Shown here piece after piece: positions 38,253 through 47,278 of a stretch of DNA of 64,000 nt (its first letter is position 1; every line of letters begins with the position of its first letter). The DNA is from Rhodothermales bacterium (GTDB lineage Bacteria; Bacteroidota; Rhodothermia; Rhodothermales; VXPQ01), in contig OX638293.1 of the NCBI GenBank assembly GCA_951812335.1, positions 2,184,731 to 2,248,730 of the forward strand, written 5' to 3'. The position numbers and the translations under genes were made by a program. The notes under the pieces are model-generated. The model saw nothing but the letters and a program-made list of their open reading frames with translations, made no database searches and had not been told where the DNA came from.

Positions 38253-39402
38253 CGGCTCCGTCCGGCGCTGCCACATCACCGCCCGGAGGCTCGAAATCTG
38301 CGAGTATCCTGTAGCTTGTGCTGCGCCCTCCTCCCGGGTTGCGAAGAAGGATGCCGCGTTCGATGAGTTCCGTGATATCCCGCAGCGCGGTGTCATGGGA
38401 GCATTTCGCAAGCTTCGCCCATTTCGATGTGGTGAGCTTGCCCTCGAACCCATCGAGAAGGCGGGTGAGCACATGGCGCTGGCGCACATTCAGGGAAAAC
38501 CCCGCAACGCGCTCCCAGAACCGGGCCTTTTCGAACACTGCGTCAAGGGCTACTCCGGCGCCGTCAATGGCCCGTTTCAGACAATCCAGAAACCAGTACA
38601 TCCATAAGGAAATGTCCATCGAGCCTTGCTGGGTTGCTTCCAGGATCCTGTAATAATCTGTACGCTCCTCTCGGATTTGCGACGACATGCTGTAGAAACG
38701 TTGCGGGCTTTTTTCCGAACGGGCCAGCGCCATGTCTGCAATGGCCCTGGCGATACGCCCGTTGCCATCGTCGAAAGGGTGGATGGTGACAAACCAGAGG
38801 TGGGCCAATCCGGCCTTGAGCACACCATCCGTTTCGCCGGACGCGTTGAACCACTCGAGAAAACGTTTCATTTCCCGATCGATTCGCTCGGCAGTCGGCG
38901 CCTCGAAATGTACCTGCTCATGACCGATGGGGCCGGAAATCCCCTGCATGGGGCCGGTACGACCGTCACGCCAGGCCCCTGTAGCAATCCGTCCCGAACC
39001 ACTGTACCCGTCAGGGGACAACAAGGCATGCCAATCCCCTAGCCGCCCGACCGTCAGGGGCAAACGATAACAGCCCGTGGCGTCGAGCATCATCCGAACG
39101 ATCCCGTCCACATTACGATCCACACGGCCAAGGCCGCCGATATCTATCCCAAGACGCCGGGCAAGAGAGGAGCGAACCTGCTCCGGGTCCAATTTCTCCC
39201 CTTCGATGTCACTGGTCTGAAGAATATCCTCGGTAAGCGTTTGGAAAACGGCTTCCTGTCGAAGGTCGAAACCCAGCGCCTCCATGCGGCCAAGGAGACG
39301 CCCCTGACGGTACCGTACGGTAGCCAGCAGGTTGGCCAGTGCCTCGTGATTCCAGTGGAAGCGAGGCCAATCGGGATGCTCATGGAGATATATTCTACGC
39401 AT
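38242..39402 (-). CDS. Fic-domain AMP-transferase with a C-terminal winged helix
   Basis: A 386-aa protein. An N-terminal Fic_N/DUF4172-like region carries the inhibitory motif T63-S-D-I-E67-G68 ([S/T]xxxE[G/N]). The catalytic Fic motif HPFDDGNGRIAR is at 208-219. The C-terminal 90 residues (GKLTTSKWAKLAKCSHDTALRDIT ... RSTSYRIL) look like a winged helix-turn-helix. Fic enzymes transfer AMP or another nucleotide part to protein hydroxyls; the intact inhibitory motif means self-control in cis. The gene lies opposite to and inside the ebo cluster, where eboC would be expected, and has inverted repeats in its upstream region. Confidence 0.88.
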   Translation of the reverse strand: MRRIYLHEHPDWPRFHWNHEALANLLATVRYRQGRLLGRMEALGFDLRQEAVFQTLTEDILQTSDIEGEKLDPEQVRSSLARRLGIDIGGLGRVDRNVDGIVRMMLDATGCYRLPLTVGRLGDWHALLSPDGYSGSGRIATGAWRDGRTGPMQGISGPIGHEQVHFEAPTAERIDREMKRFLEWFNASGETDGVLKAGLAHLWFVTIHPFDDGNGRIARAIADMALARSEKSPQRFYSMSSQIREERTDYYRILEATQQGSMDISLWMYWFLDCLKRAIDGAGVALDAVFEKARFWERVAGFSLNVRQRHVLTRLLDGFEGKLTTSKWAKLAKCSHDTALRDITELIERGILLRNPGGGRSTSYRILADFEPPGGDVAAPDGAVTR

Positions 39403-39437
39403 AATATACGGTAATTATATGCTGCAATCACCGCAAA

Positions 39438-39463
39438 TGCAAATAATCGACGCAATATTTGCA
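39438..39463. promoter_or_regulatory. Inverted repeat upstream of fic, possible operator
   Basis: A perfect 8-bp inverted repeat TGCAAATA - 10 bp - TATTTGCA, 36 bp upstream of the Fic start, in an AT-rich gap between fic and the divergent eboD. A second, weaker pair (ATAAT/ATTAT) lies at about 39406-39425. The Fic protein carries its own winged helix, so autoregulation is possible (inference). Confidence 0.45.
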
Positions 39464-39648
39464 TAGAAAAGTATTGACAAACTCATCCGCCCCTTGCAAA
39501 GTGCTCGTGGCCTGCCCGGCGAAACATGAGACAACACCCCGTTGTTTCCTGATCTTTTCGGCAGCAGACGGGTATCATACCGTCAAAACCGGTGAAATCG
39601 GACCGGCAGTCTTTTGTACAGCCATTCATAGCAGGAAAACCCTTGCCG

Positions 39649-40866
39649 ATGCAAACGATCCGGCAGGATATTCACGTCACGTTCCGATACGACGTACATT
39701 TCGTCACGGACGCTTTCAACCCGGAAAACGACCTGCTCGGACGCATCGTCGAAACGGAAGAGAACCTTGCCTCCCGCAAGATTCTGACCGTTATCGACGA
39801 GGGGTTGCTGCCTCACTATCCGGACCTCCCCGAACGCGTGGCCGCCTACTTTTCACGCTGGACCGTGACATCGGGCCCGCGTTCCACCGTACTTGCGCCT
39901 GCAGGAGAAGCGGCCAAAAACGACCCGGCGCTCGTCAGCGATCTGCACACGGCCATACAACAAGCCGGACTATGTCGGCACTCGTACATCCTGGCGATCG
40001 GGGGCGGCTCCGTGTTGGACCTTGCGGGATATGCCGCCGCCACCGCTCATCGGGGCATCCGCCTTATTCGAATGCCTACTACGGTACTCGGCCAGAACGA
40101 TTCGGGCGTGGGGGTAAAAAACGGTGTGAATGCGTTGCGTACCAAGAATTTTCTTGGTACGTTCGCGCCTCCGTACGCCGTAGTCAACGACCTTTCGTTC
40201 CTGGCTTCGTTATCCGACCGCGACTGGCGGAGCGGTATCGCCGAGGCCATCAAAGTAGCGCTTATCAAAGACGCCGCTTTCTTCGACGAACTCGAAGCGA
40301 ACGCGAAGCGTCTTGCGCCGCCCCGGCGGGATGCAAACGCAATGACCCGGCTCATCTACCGGTGCGCCGCCCTCCATCTCGATCATATCGCCACCTCAGG
40401 GGATCCCTTTGAAACGGGTACCTCCCGCCCCCTCGACTTCGGCCACTGGTCCGCGCACCAACTGGAACAACTCACAGACTATGCACTGCGACACGGGGAA
40501 GCAGTGGCTATCGGCATCGCACTCGACGCAACGTATTCGCACCTGTGCGGGCTCCTGCCCACAAGCGACTGGACCAGGGTGCTCGACCTTCTCGATGCAA
40601 TAGGGTTCAACCTGTACGTACCTGAAATCGACGCACACATGGACGATCCGGGGCATCCGAAATCCGTTTTCCGGGGTCTCGAAGCCTTCCGGGAACACCT
40701 CGGCGGCGCGTTGACCGTTATGTTGCTGGCAGGTATCGGTCGGGAGATAGAGGTGCATGAGGTCGATCTGTCCGCGTATCGCCAGGCAATGGCTCTCTTG
40801 CGCACGCGAAAAACCGGCGGACCTGTCCGGAACGCCACCGAAGACATCGTCGCAAATACCCCCTGA
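39649..40866 (+). CDS. eboD: 3-dehydroquinate synthase-like enzyme, EboD-type
   Basis: A 405-aa member of the sugar-phosphate cyclase / DHQ synthase family. The NAD-binding AIGGGSVLDLAGYAAAT, the RMPTTVLGQNDSGVGVKNGVN segment, the metal-ligand region EAIKVALIKDAAFF and LRHGEAVAIGIALD are present. DHQ synthases make the carbocycle from a sugar phosphate; the EboD subgroup is not thought to be the shikimate-pathway enzyme. The start at the ATG of MQTIRQDIHV is preceded by AGGAAAA 12 bp upstream; a longer frame from 39592 exists. eboE begins 6 bp after the stop. Confidence 0.9.
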   Translation: MQTIRQDIHVTFRYDVHFVTDAFNPENDLLGRIVETEENLASRKILTVIDEGLLPHYPDLPERVAAYFSRWTVTSGPRSTVLAPAGEAAKNDPALVSDLHTAIQQAGLCRHSYILAIGGGSVLDLAGYAAATAHRGIRLIRMPTTVLGQNDSGVGVKNGVNALRTKNFLGTFAPPYAVVNDLSFLASLSDRDWRSGIAEAIKVALIKDAAFFDELEANAKRLAPPRRDANAMTRLIYRCAALHLDHIATSGDPFETGTSRPLDFGHWSAHQLEQLTDYALRHGEAVAIGIALDATYSHLCGLLPTSDWTRVLDLLDAIGFNLYVPEIDAHMDDPGHPKSVFRGLEAFREHLGGALTVMLLAGIGREIEVHEVDLSAYRQAMALLRTRKTGGPVRNATEDIVANTP

Positions 40867-40872
40867 CGATCC

Positions 40873-42117
40873 ATGCGCATTCGGCAAGGCGATAGCCTGG
40901 AACTGACCTACTGCGCCAACATCCATCCCGGAGAAACGCTCAACGAGGTGGAGGAAAACCTCCGCACGTATGCAACCGCCGTCAAGAAACAGGTGGCGCC
41001 CGATGCTTCCATGGGAATCGGCCTGCGGCTCTCCAACCGCGCGGCGGAGGAACTGATCGGAAACGAAGCCAGACTGGACGGTTTCTGCAGCCTGTTGGAA
41101 AACCGCGGACTGTATGCCTTCACGATCAACGGTTTCCCGTACGGCAATTTCCACCGGCAGCGTGTCAAGGACGAAGTATACAAGCCGGACTGGCGTACTG
41201 CCGAGCGGCGTATCTATACGGAACGCCTCGCGAAGATCCTGGCGCGGCTTCTGCCTGACGGCGTCGAGGGGAGCATTTCGACATCGCCCATCTCCTACAA
41301 ACCCTGGCTGGAAAATCGGGATGCCCGGGACGATGCCCTGCGTGCGGGAGCCGGACACCTCGCAGAAATCGCCTTCCGGCTTTTCGAACAGCGCGAACGC
41401 AGCGGACAGCTCATCCACATCGGCATCGAGCCGGAGCCGGACTGTCTGATCGAAAACACCGCCGAAACCGTGTCCTTCTTCGAGGAATGGCTCTGGACGC
41501 ACGGTGCAAGCCGTCTGGCACAGGGCCACGGCCTGACTTTTACCCGGGCGGAAGATATCCTGCGCGAGCATATCCGCCTGTGCTACGACACATGCCATTT
41601 TGCGGTAGAATTCGAATCGCCCCGCGAGGCCCTGTCCGCTTTCGAGCGAGCAGGAGTCCGGATCAGCAAAATCCAGATCAGCGCTGCATTACGCGTCCCG
41701 CTGGAAAAACCGGATGCTGCCGATCGACAGACAGCCCGAAACGAATTGGCCGAGGCGCTAGAACCCTTTGCCGAATCCACCTACTTGCACCAGGTGGTGG
41801 CCCGATCTGAAGACGGTACGTTACATCGCTACCGGGATCTGCCCGACGCCTTGCCCTGCCTTATGTCCGAGGAGGCGGAAGAATGGCGCATCCATTACCA
41901 TGTGCCCGTTTTTATCGACCGGTTTCCGCATTTTTACTCGACACAAAAAGACATTACGGCCACTTTGGCGCAGGTGCTTCGGGACGCCTCGTGCCCTCAC
42001 CTCGAGATAGAAACCTACACTTGGGAAGTGCTTCCGGACCCACTTAAAACAGACATCGTATCCTGCATCGTGCGCGAGTACGCATGGGTGATGGACTGCC
42101 TCGAAAAAGCCGGATAA
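40873..42117 (+). CDS. eboE: EboE-type TIM-barrel protein (xylose isomerase-like)
   Basis: A 414-aa protein with a sugar-isomerase / AP-endonuclease 2-like TIM barrel: LTYCANIHPGETLNEVEENL at the start, IHIGIEPEPDCLIENTAETV and LCYDTCHFAVEFE with carboxylate and His residues for a divalent metal, and HFYSTQKDITATLAQ plus LEIETYTWEVLP at the end. This matches EboE (metabolite traffic protein) of ebo clusters. No reaction is known. It follows eboD by 6 bp and precedes eboF by 19 bp, so the three form one transcription unit. Confidence 0.9.
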   Translation: MRIRQGDSLELTYCANIHPGETLNEVEENLRTYATAVKKQVAPDASMGIGLRLSNRAAEELIGNEARLDGFCSLLENRGLYAFTINGFPYGNFHRQRVKDEVYKPDWRTAERRIYTERLAKILARLLPDGVEGSISTSPISYKPWLENRDARDDALRAGAGHLAEIAFRLFEQRERSGQLIHIGIEPEPDCLIENTAETVSFFEEWLWTHGASRLAQGHGLTFTRAEDILREHIRLCYDTCHFAVEFESPREALSAFERAGVRISKIQISAALRVPLEKPDAADRQTARNELAEALEPFAESTYLHQVVARSEDGTLHRYRDLPDALPCLMSEEAEEWRIHYHVPVFIDRFPHFYSTQKDITATLAQVLRDASCPHLEIETYTWEVLPDPLKTDIVSCIVREYAWVMDCLEKAG

Positions 42118-42136
42118 GGCCGTCCGCCGCGCCGCC

Positions 42137-43516
42137 ATGCCGAAACTCGCCGTACTGAATGTCGTCGGACTGACTCCCCGCCTCTTGCCGCAGGCGTCTT
42201 TTCTGGCATCGTGGGCGCAACGCGGAAAAACGACGGCAGTAACACCCATCCTGCCCGCCGTCACCTGCTCCATGCAATCTACCCTGTTGACCGGCGCCAT
42301 GCCCTCGGAACATGGCGTTGTCGGCAACGGATGGTATGTTCGGGACGAGGGCGAAATCCGATTCTGGCGGCAATCGAACCGGCTCGTACAGCACGAAAAA
42401 ATATGGGAAAAGGCCCGGCGCCTCGATATCCCGGACTTCACCTGCGCCAACATGTTCTGGTGGTACAATATGTATTCGTCGGCGGATTATGCGGTGACGC
42501 CGCGCCCCATGTATCCCGCCGATGGACGCAAAATCCCGGATGTCTGGACGGAACCGGCCGGACTGCGCTCGGAACTCAACCAAAAATTAGGGCTGTTCCC
42601 GTTATTCGAGTTCTGGGGACCCGGAACGACCATCCGCTCCAGCGAATGGATTGCGCAGGCGGCTCTGCATGTGAACGCCCGGCACGATCCCGGCATGACG
42701 CTCATCTATCTGCCCCATCTCGATTACGTACTGCAGCGCGAGGGACCGGAAGGAGCAAGCGTGGCCAAAGGAGTAGCACAGATTGACGGGGTCTGCGAGG
42801 AACTCATCACCCACTACGAATCGCAGGGAGCCGCTATCATCGTGCTGTCGGAATACGGCATTACGCCGGTGCATCGATCCGTGTCGCTCAACCGCATGCT
42901 CCGGCGGGAAGGATTCCTGCGGGTACGTGAAGAATTGGGACGGGAACTCCTTGACGCAGGCGCCAGTCAGGCCTTCGCTGTCGCGGATCATCAGGTGGCG
43001 CACGTATACGTGAACAATCGGGATGTACTGGAGGACGTACGCGCACTCGTCGAAGCGACAAACGGAGTGGCTGCCGTCCTGCACGGGGAAGAACGCACCG
43101 CCCACGGACTGGATCATCCCCGGGCCGGCGATCTCGTGGCTATTGCCGAACAGAATGCCTGGTTCACATACTACTACTGGCTGGATGACGACCGGGCGCC
43201 CGATTTTGCGCGGACCGTAGACATCCATCGCAAACCGGGCTACGATCCCTGCGAACTGTTTCTGGACCCGGCCCTCCCCTCGGCCCGATTGCGGGCCGGA
43301 TTCCGGCTATTGCAAAAGAAACTGGGGTTCCGCTACCTACTGGACGTGATTCCGCTGGATCCATCCCTTGTCAAGGGATCGCATGGGCGGCTACCCGACG
43401 ATCCGCTGGACGGGCCGCTCGTCCTGTCCAACCGCCCCGAACTGCTCTCCGGCGCCCCCCTGCCCGCAACGGACATACAGGACGTCATGCTGGCGCATCT
43501 CCGGAGTCCCCGGTAG
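42137..43516 (+). CDS. eboF: Nucleotide pyrophosphatase/phosphodiesterase-like protein, EboF-type
   Basis: A 459-aa alkaline-phosphatase-superfamily protein. The nucleophile region is ILPAVTCSMQSTLLTG, with the following MPSEHGVVGNGWY; metal-ligand motifs are YLPHLDYVLQREGP and VLSEYGITPV. It resembles the nucleotide pyrophosphatase/phosphodiesterase branch and sits at the end of the ebo operon, as EboF in other clusters. No signal peptide is evident, so it is cytoplasmic. Its 3' end overlaps the convergent glycosyltransferase gene by 32 bp. Confidence 0.88.
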   Translation: MPKLAVLNVVGLTPRLLPQASFLASWAQRGKTTAVTPILPAVTCSMQSTLLTGAMPSEHGVVGNGWYVRDEGEIRFWRQSNRLVQHEKIWEKARRLDIPDFTCANMFWWYNMYSSADYAVTPRPMYPADGRKIPDVWTEPAGLRSELNQKLGLFPLFEFWGPGTTIRSSEWIAQAALHVNARHDPGMTLIYLPHLDYVLQREGPEGASVAKGVAQIDGVCEELITHYESQGAAIIVLSEYGITPVHRSVSLNRMLRREGFLRVREELGRELLDAGASQAFAVADHQVAHVYVNNRDVLEDVRALVEATNGVAAVLHGEERTAHGLDHPRAGDLVAIAEQNAWFTYYYWLDDDRAPDFARTVDIHRKPGYDPCELFLDPALPSARLRAGFRLLQKKLGFRYLLDVIPLDPSLVKGSHGRLPDDPLDGPLVLSNRPELLSGAPLPATDIQDVMLAHLRSPR

Positions 43517-44474
43517 ACCGCCACACGTCCCGAAGCAGGTACCGCGGGCGCCCCTTCACTTCTTCATACACCCGCGCCAGATACGCTCCGGTCACGCCGA
43601 GGAAGAACAACTGCACCCCCCCGAAAAAAAACGCGGCGAAAATAAGCGACGTCCAGCCGGGGACTACGCCGCCGAATACATATTTCTGCAGCAGCGCCCA
43701 GGCGATGCCCGCGATCGACAGGAGGGCAATAGTCATTCCGACGCCTACGGCATACCATAGCGGCTTCTGAGAAAACGACGTAATGCTATCAACGGCAAGG
43801 CGAAGCGATTTCCGGAAAGAATATTTGGGCTTGCCTGCCGCGCGAGGAGGCCGCCGGTACCGGATTCCCGTCTGCTCGAAACCCAGCCAGGCAATCAGCC
43901 CCCGCACGAACGGCTGGCTCTCGCCAAGACGGCGGTAGGCGTCCAGCACGGGACGGCTCACCAACCGGAAATCCCCCGTATCTCTCGGGGCCTGCACATC
44001 CGTCATATGGTTAAAAAAGCGGTAGAACAGCCAGGCCGTGGCGCGCTTGAACACCGTTTCCCCCTCCCGCTCTTCGCGGAGGCCGTACACGACATCGTAT
44101 CCTTCCCGCCATTTGTCGATCATCTTCGCGGCCACGGAAAGCGGGTCCTGCAAATCCGCATCCATGATAATCGCGGCGTCCGCGGTTACGAATTCCATGC
44201 CCGCCGTAATGGCGATCTGATGGCCGAAATTGCGCGAAAATTGCAGCAGTACATAACCGGATTTGCCGGCGGTGAGGGCGCGCGCTTTTTCTGCGGTACC
44301 GTCCCGGCTGCCGTCGTCCACGAGAATCACTTCCACGACTTCCGGATGCGCTTCCCGAAAGGTCTCGATCTCCCTGATAAGGAGCGGCGCTACCGCCTCC
44401 TCATTGTAGAGAGGCGCCACAAGCGCCACCGTACGGCGGGGTACGGATTTTGATGTGCGTTCCGGGTTGTCCAT
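43485..44474 (-). CDS. Glycosyltransferase family 2 (DPM1/GtrB-like) with two membrane helices
   Basis: A 329-aa protein from MDNPERTSKS. The GT2 catalytic domain (residues 18-235) shows VALVAPLYNEE, VILVDDGSRDGT, the metal motif IIMDADLQDP and DTGDFRLVSRPV. Two C-terminal hydrophobic hairpin helices (about 255-315) anchor it to the membrane, as in polyprenol-phosphate glycosyltransferases. It would move a sugar from a nucleotide donor to undecaprenyl phosphate for export. The upstream 49-residue extension is not conserved. It is convergent with eboF (overlap 32 bp). Confidence 0.9.
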   Translation of the reverse strand: MDNPERTSKSVPRRTVALVAPLYNEEAVAPLLIREIETFREAHPEVVEVILVDDGSRDGTAEKARALTAGKSGYVLLQFSRNFGHQIAITAGMEFVTADAAIIMDADLQDPLSVAAKMIDKWREGYDVVYGLREEREGETVFKRATAWLFYRFFNHMTDVQAPRDTGDFRLVSRPVLDAYRRLGESQPFVRGLIAWLGFEQTGIRYRRPPRAAGKPKYSFRKSLRLAVDSITSFSQKPLWYAVGVGMTIALLSIAGIAWALLQKYVFGGVVPGWTSLIFAAFFFGGVQLFFLGVTGAYLARVYEEVKGRPRYLLRDVWRSTGDSGDAPA

Positions 44475-44529
44475 GCCAGCATATCCGGGAGAACTGAGAC
44501 CCCGCAATATACGGCAGGATATTCTGCAA

Positions 44530-45627
44530 TCATTCGGCGGCGCGGCGCCATGCCGCGCGCGCCAGTACGACCCGGGCCGATATGCGATGGGTATAGCCGA
44601 GATCGGAAGCAAGGCCCGCAAAATTTCCGAACCCGTAATTGATGGCCAATCGGCCCAGATGCAACCCGGCCCCTACTGTCGGAGCAGCATCCCATCCCTC
44701 TCGTTCGGATTTGAGGATATCGGTAAAACCTGCGCGCAGCGCCATGACCTTACGAAAGCCGTATTCCATGCCCAGGCGAGGGTGATACGACACGTCGCCT
44801 GTGTGCAGCGCATAGGCTTGCTGCCCCTCGAAAGCCATATCCACATCCAGACCCAGGGCGATATGATGTACCCCAAAGTCCAGGACATACCCCGATCCGA
44901 GCCGCAGAAGCGGCAGCACGGTCTCCACGCCGCCCTTGGGAATCGTTTGGCCAAAAACATCCTGGATGTTCGAAAGGAGATCGCGATTTACGTTCCAGGA
45001 TTGTCTCATTCCGGCAGCGTCCTGCAAGTTGACCCCCGCCATGAAAGCTCCGCGCCGATACAGCCCCCCCACATCGAAACTGTATCCCCAGGCGTCGGCA
45101 AAATCGCCGATGCTTCGGCGGACGATCTTCGCGGTCACACCGGCGGCAAGGTTCGTACGCACAAGGCGGGCATAGCTCACGAAGAACGCCGCATCTGCCG
45201 CCGAAAAGCTGGAAATGTGCTCTTCGGGATGAAATCGAGGCCGGTTGCGTTCAGGATCCCACGCATCGAGCGTGTTTTTTATATCGTTCACCCCGCTCCG
45301 GAAGAACGAAGCTCCCAGCGTCGAACGGGCATTGATGGGCCACGCAACAGCCCCGTAATCGAACGAAACGATCCCGGCGAAGCGCTCGGCATGCATGTAT
45401 TCGACTTCAGGGAACACCGTCCGGCTGAGGCCGGCGGGATTCCAGTAGCCTGCATTTACGTCGTCCGCCAGCGCAATATGGGCCCCTCCCATACCCAGCG
45501 CCCGCCCGCCTGCACCGGTTGCGAGAAAATCGGCTCCATGGCTGACCACCTGCTGTGCCCTGGCGGGCGCTGCCGTAAGCAGGGCTACAAAAAGGGTTGT
45601 ACAAAAAAACAATCGGCCTGCGGTCAT
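44530..45627 (-). CDS. PorV/PorQ-like outer-membrane beta-barrel protein
   Basis: A 365-aa protein starting at MTAGRLFFCT, with signal peptide ending ARA-Q (about residue 25). The mature part begins with ATGAGGRALGMGGAHIALADDVNAGYWNPAGL, the hallmark of the PorV/UPF0164 family, followed by a barrel of alternating strands. PorV-like proteins help shuttle type IX-secreted substrates in Bacteroidota, although this family also has members with other roles. Translation continues upstream to 45867 antisense to phoU, which was excluded. Confidence 0.85.
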   Translation of the reverse strand: MTAGRLFFCTTLFVALLTAAPARAQQVVSHGADFLATGAGGRALGMGGAHIALADDVNAGYWNPAGLSRTVFPEVEYMHAERFAGIVSFDYGAVAWPINARSTLGASFFRSGVNDIKNTLDAWDPERNRPRFHPEEHISSFSAADAAFFVSYARLVRTNLAAGVTAKIVRRSIGDFADAWGYSFDVGGLYRRGAFMAGVNLQDAAGMRQSWNVNRDLLSNIQDVFGQTIPKGGVETVLPLLRLGSGYVLDFGVHHIALGLDVDMAFEGQQAYALHTGDVSYHPRLGMEYGFRKVMALRAGFTDILKSEREGWDAAPTVGAGLHLGRLAINYGFGNFAGLASDLGYTHRISARVVLARAAWRRAAE

Positions 45628-45660
45628 AAAACGCTCGCTTGCTGAAGTGAAGTGCCACCG

Positions 45661-45675
45661 TTGATCAGAGCATCC
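45661..45675 (-). repeat. Degenerate right end of the GGATACTCTGAT element
   Basis: TTGATCAGAGCATCC, one mismatch to the right end TTGATCAGAGTATCC, preceded by a decayed GTGAAGTGCCACCG that resembles the internal part next to it. It lies 4 bp beyond the phoU stop codon, in the gap between phoU and the PorV-like gene. Confidence 0.5.
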
Positions 45676-45679
45676 GTAG

Positions 45680-46390
45680 CTATGTCGCCTGCGGTACGCT
45701 CCGGTCCGGATTGCGCTCCACGCCCCGGTGCCGTATATCCACGCCTTCCACCAGGAAAACGACAATTTTGCCGATGTTTTTTGCATGATCGGCCATTCGC
45801 TCGACCGACTTGCCGATATGAACGAGATGTATAATTTCGTTGGCCTTATCGGAATAGGTCCGAACAAGCTGCCCGATCATAGCGATCATATCCTGATACA
45901 GCCGATCCACACGCTGGTCATAGGCTATGATTTTGCGCGCCAGGAACTGATCTCTCCGGAAAAAAGCCTCGTGCGCACTTCGCAACATCCAACGCACCTC
46001 GTCCGCCATTTCCCGCATGTTCGTCTCCGACACCAGCTCCGCGGAAAGACCGATTTCACACACATGCTTGGCAAGATTTTTGGCGTGATCGCCTATCCGC
46101 TCCAGATCCGTATTGATCTTGACCGCCGAAATAATGAGTCGCAGATCGACCGCAACCGGAGTAAACAAAGCAAGGATGCGCTCGCATTGATAATCCACCT
46201 CCAATTCGAGCCGGTCCACCTCGTCATCCCGTGCCCGGACCTGCTCGGCCAGTTTCAGATCGTTGCTGGACAATGCATTAATGGCGTCGACTACCTGCTC
46301 TTCAACCAGCTCCGACATGTCGGAAAGCAACTGGCGGAGAACCGCCAACTCGTCGTCGAGTTGCCGACTTGATTGTGTTTGCATCGCCAT
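45680..46390 (-). CDS. phoU: Phosphate signalling protein PhoU
   Basis: A 236-aa all-helical protein with the two-fold PhoU repeat: VDLRLIISAVKINTDLERIGDHAKNLAKHV in the first half and HIGKSVERMADHAKNIGKI in the second; the E-R-(I/M)-(G/A)-D-H metal-cluster motif is present in both. PhoU links the Pst transporter to the PhoR kinase, keeping the Pho response off when phosphate is plentiful. It is the last gene of the pstSCAB-phoU order here, 72 bp after pstB. Confidence 0.97.
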   Translation of the reverse strand: MAMQTQSSRQLDDELAVLRQLLSDMSELVEEQVVDAINALSSNDLKLAEQVRARDDEVDRLELEVDYQCERILALFTPVAVDLRLIISAVKINTDLERIGDHAKNLAKHVCEIGLSAELVSETNMREMADEVRWMLRSAHEAFFRRDQFLARKIIAYDQRVDRLYQDMIAMIGQLVRTYSDKANEIIHLVHIGKSVERMADHAKNIGKIVVFLVEGVDIRHRGVERNPDRSVPQAT

Positions 46391-46462
46391 GAATCAATAT
46401 CCGCCTTGATCGAGGGACAGGCGACAAAACGTCAGGCAAAACAACCGGATCGGCATGCCGGC

Positions 46463-47260
46463 CTAACCGAACCTGCCGGTGATATAATCTTCCGTACGCT
46501 TCTGCGCCGGGCGAGTGAAAAGTTGGTCGGTGGCGTCGGTCTCAACCAACTCGCCCATGTAGAAAAATGCGGTACGGTCGCTAATCCTTCCGGCCTGCTG
46601 CATGTTATGCGTAACGATAATGATGGTATAGCGTTCCTTCAGCTGCAGAATTGTTTCCTCCAGTTTGGCCGTGGCGATCGGATCCAGGGCGCTCGCCGGT
46701 TCGTCCATCAACACCACATCCGGGGCAACAGCCAGTGTACGGGCAATACACAGGCGCTGCTGTTGCCCCCCGCTAAGGCTGTAGGCCTGCGCATTGAGTC
46801 GATCCTTCACTTCGTCCCAAAGCGCCGCTTTCCGGAGGCATTTCTCCACAAGATCGTTTTCCTTGCCTTTATAGCCGTTGACGCGTGCGCCCCAGATAAC
46901 GTTTTCGGAAATCGTCTTGGGAAACGGGTTTGGCTTCTGGAACACCATCCCGATGCGTCGGCGCACCATGACCGGGTCTGCATTACGGTAAATGTCGCGC
47001 CCGTCAATGAGCACCCGACCCTCGAGGCGAGTGCCCGGAATAAGCTCGTTCATCCGGTTCAAACAACGCAAAAGCGTGCTCTTCCCGCAGCCGGAAGGAC
47101 CAATGAATGCGGTCACTTTGTTGGCCCGGATGTCCAGTGAAACATCCTTAAGTACATGGTTCGTGCCGTACCAGAAGTCAAGGTTCTCCACAAGCACCTT
47201 GGCTTCCTGCAACACAGCTTGCCCGTTGGTCATCGACACGTTCAGTTCGTTCGTTTCCAT
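46463..47260 (-). CDS. pstB: Phosphate ABC transporter ATP-binding protein PstB
   Basis: A 265-aa cytoplasmic ATPase. Walker A is [13 protein letters not shown], then [12 protein letters not shown] and [10 protein letters not shown] (Q-loop), signature [14 protein letters not shown], Walker [14 protein letters not shown] and the switch [15 protein letters not shown] and [22 protein letters not shown] complete the PstB C-terminus. It powers high-affinity phosphate import with PstA/PstC. A second Met at residue 10 is an alternative start. Confidence 0.98.
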   Translation of the reverse strand: METNELNVSMTNGQAVLQEAKVLVENLDFWYGTNHVLKDVSLDIRANKVTAFIGPSGCGKSTLLRCLNRMNELIPGTRLEGRVLIDGRDIYRNADPVMVRRRIGMVFQKPNPFPKTISENVIWGARVNGYKGKENDLVEKCLRKAALWDEVKDRLNAQAYSLSGGQQQRLCIARTLAVAPDVVLMDEPASALDPIATAKLEETILQLKERYTIIIVTHNMQQAGRISDRTAFFYMGELVETDATDQLFTRPAQKRTEDYITGRFG

Positions 47261-47278
47261 AGAATATATCGTGTCTTT

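Noticed and set aside
36990-38489. A 499-codon minus frame over eboA/eboB
   Set aside because: It covers conserved ebo genes and part of fic in the wrong frame.
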